Shown piece by piece: positions 5,989 to 6,069 of a stretch of 6,069 bases of DNA. Origin of the DNA: an uncultured Geobacteraceae bacterium (GTDB lineage Bacteria > Desulfobacterota > Desulfuromonadia > Geobacterales > Pseudopelobacteraceae); contig CAIRND010000603.1 of the NCBI GenBank assembly GCA_903879825.1, forward strand, positions 1 through 6,069, given 5' to 3'. How positions within the stretch are numbered: position 1 is the stretch's first letter; each line of letters starts with the position of its first letter. The notes below the pieces were generated by a model that saw nothing but the letters and a program-made list of their open reading frames with translations, did not search any database and had not been told where the DNA came from. A program made the translations under genes and the position numbers.

Positions 5989-6069
5989 ATGAAGAGTCAT
6001 TTTACCGAGAATATTTTGGATGCGCCCTTGAATGAACCGGTCTGCTGGTGTAGCGGCGTAAGTAAACGA
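5989..6069 (+). CDS. start of a small Cys-containing protein, possibly BFD/CopZ-like [2Fe-2S]
   Basis: Twenty-seven codons are open from the ATG at 5989 to the window edge. There is no signal peptide or membrane segment in them, so the start looks cytoplasmic. Residues 17-25 read PVCWCSGVS. This resembles the (P)VCxCxGV/T start of BFD-like [2Fe-2S] domains, seen in bacterioferritin-associated ferredoxins and in CopZ-type iron-sulfur metallochaperones; only the first two of the four expected cysteines are within view. Position at the end of a metal efflux operon fits a metallochaperone or redox partner. The resemblance rests on a short motif, so another Cys-rich metal-binding protein is possible. 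Confidence 0.55.
   Translation, partial: MKSHFTENILDAPLNEPVCWCSGVSKR

Overview
The window carries two divergent gene sets that share one 152-base control region. On the minus strand are three overlapping genes for periplasmic or outer-membrane electron-transfer proteins. On the plus strand is a metal(loid)-responsive efflux operon. A fragment of an unrelated transporter gene lies at the left edge, and a gene start is cut off by the right edge. Multihaem c-type cytochromes of this size and number, with moderate base composition, suggest a Desulfuromonadia/Geobacter-like metal-respiring bacterium. That is inference from gene content; nothing here fixes the taxon.

Left edge (1-153, +): the last 50 codons of an AEC (auxin efflux carrier) family permease, convergent with the cytochrome genes across only 28 bases.

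Minus-strand electron-transfer genes (3553 down to 182), in transcription order: a 620-residue lipoprotein with 12 CxxCH haem sites, a 401-residue exported cytochrome with 9 CxxCH sites, and a 131-residue Tat-type, membrane-anchored Rieske [2Fe-2S] protein. Neighbouring genes overlap by 47 and 46 bases, so this is one operon. The two cytochromes share ordered sequence blocks and appear to be paralogues. No cytochrome b, quinol-oxidising subunit or porin is encoded in the window. The system is best read as part of an extracytoplasmic electron conduit whose electron donor and acceptor are unknown.

Control region (3554-3705): a TTGACA-type promoter faces right and is overlapped by a perfect 12-4-12 inverted repeat immediately before the ArsR-family gene, as expected for an autoregulatory operator. 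A weaker extended -10 candidate faces left, towards the cytochromes, and is flanked by a separate 7-bp inverted repeat.

Plus-strand operon (3706 to the right edge): an ArsR/SmtB repressor with a CVC metal(loid) motif, an eight-helix permease of the DUF318/ArsP type, a CDF (CzcD/ZitB-like) cation exporter, and the first 27 codons of a small Cys-containing protein that may be a BFD/CopZ-like [2Fe-2S] protein. The likely logic is that a thiophilic metal or metalloid releases the repressor and the two transporters then expel toxic ions. There is no arsenate reductase or ArsB/Acr3 pump here, so the inducer is uncertain. No RNA genes, CRISPR arrays or insertion sequences were seen.
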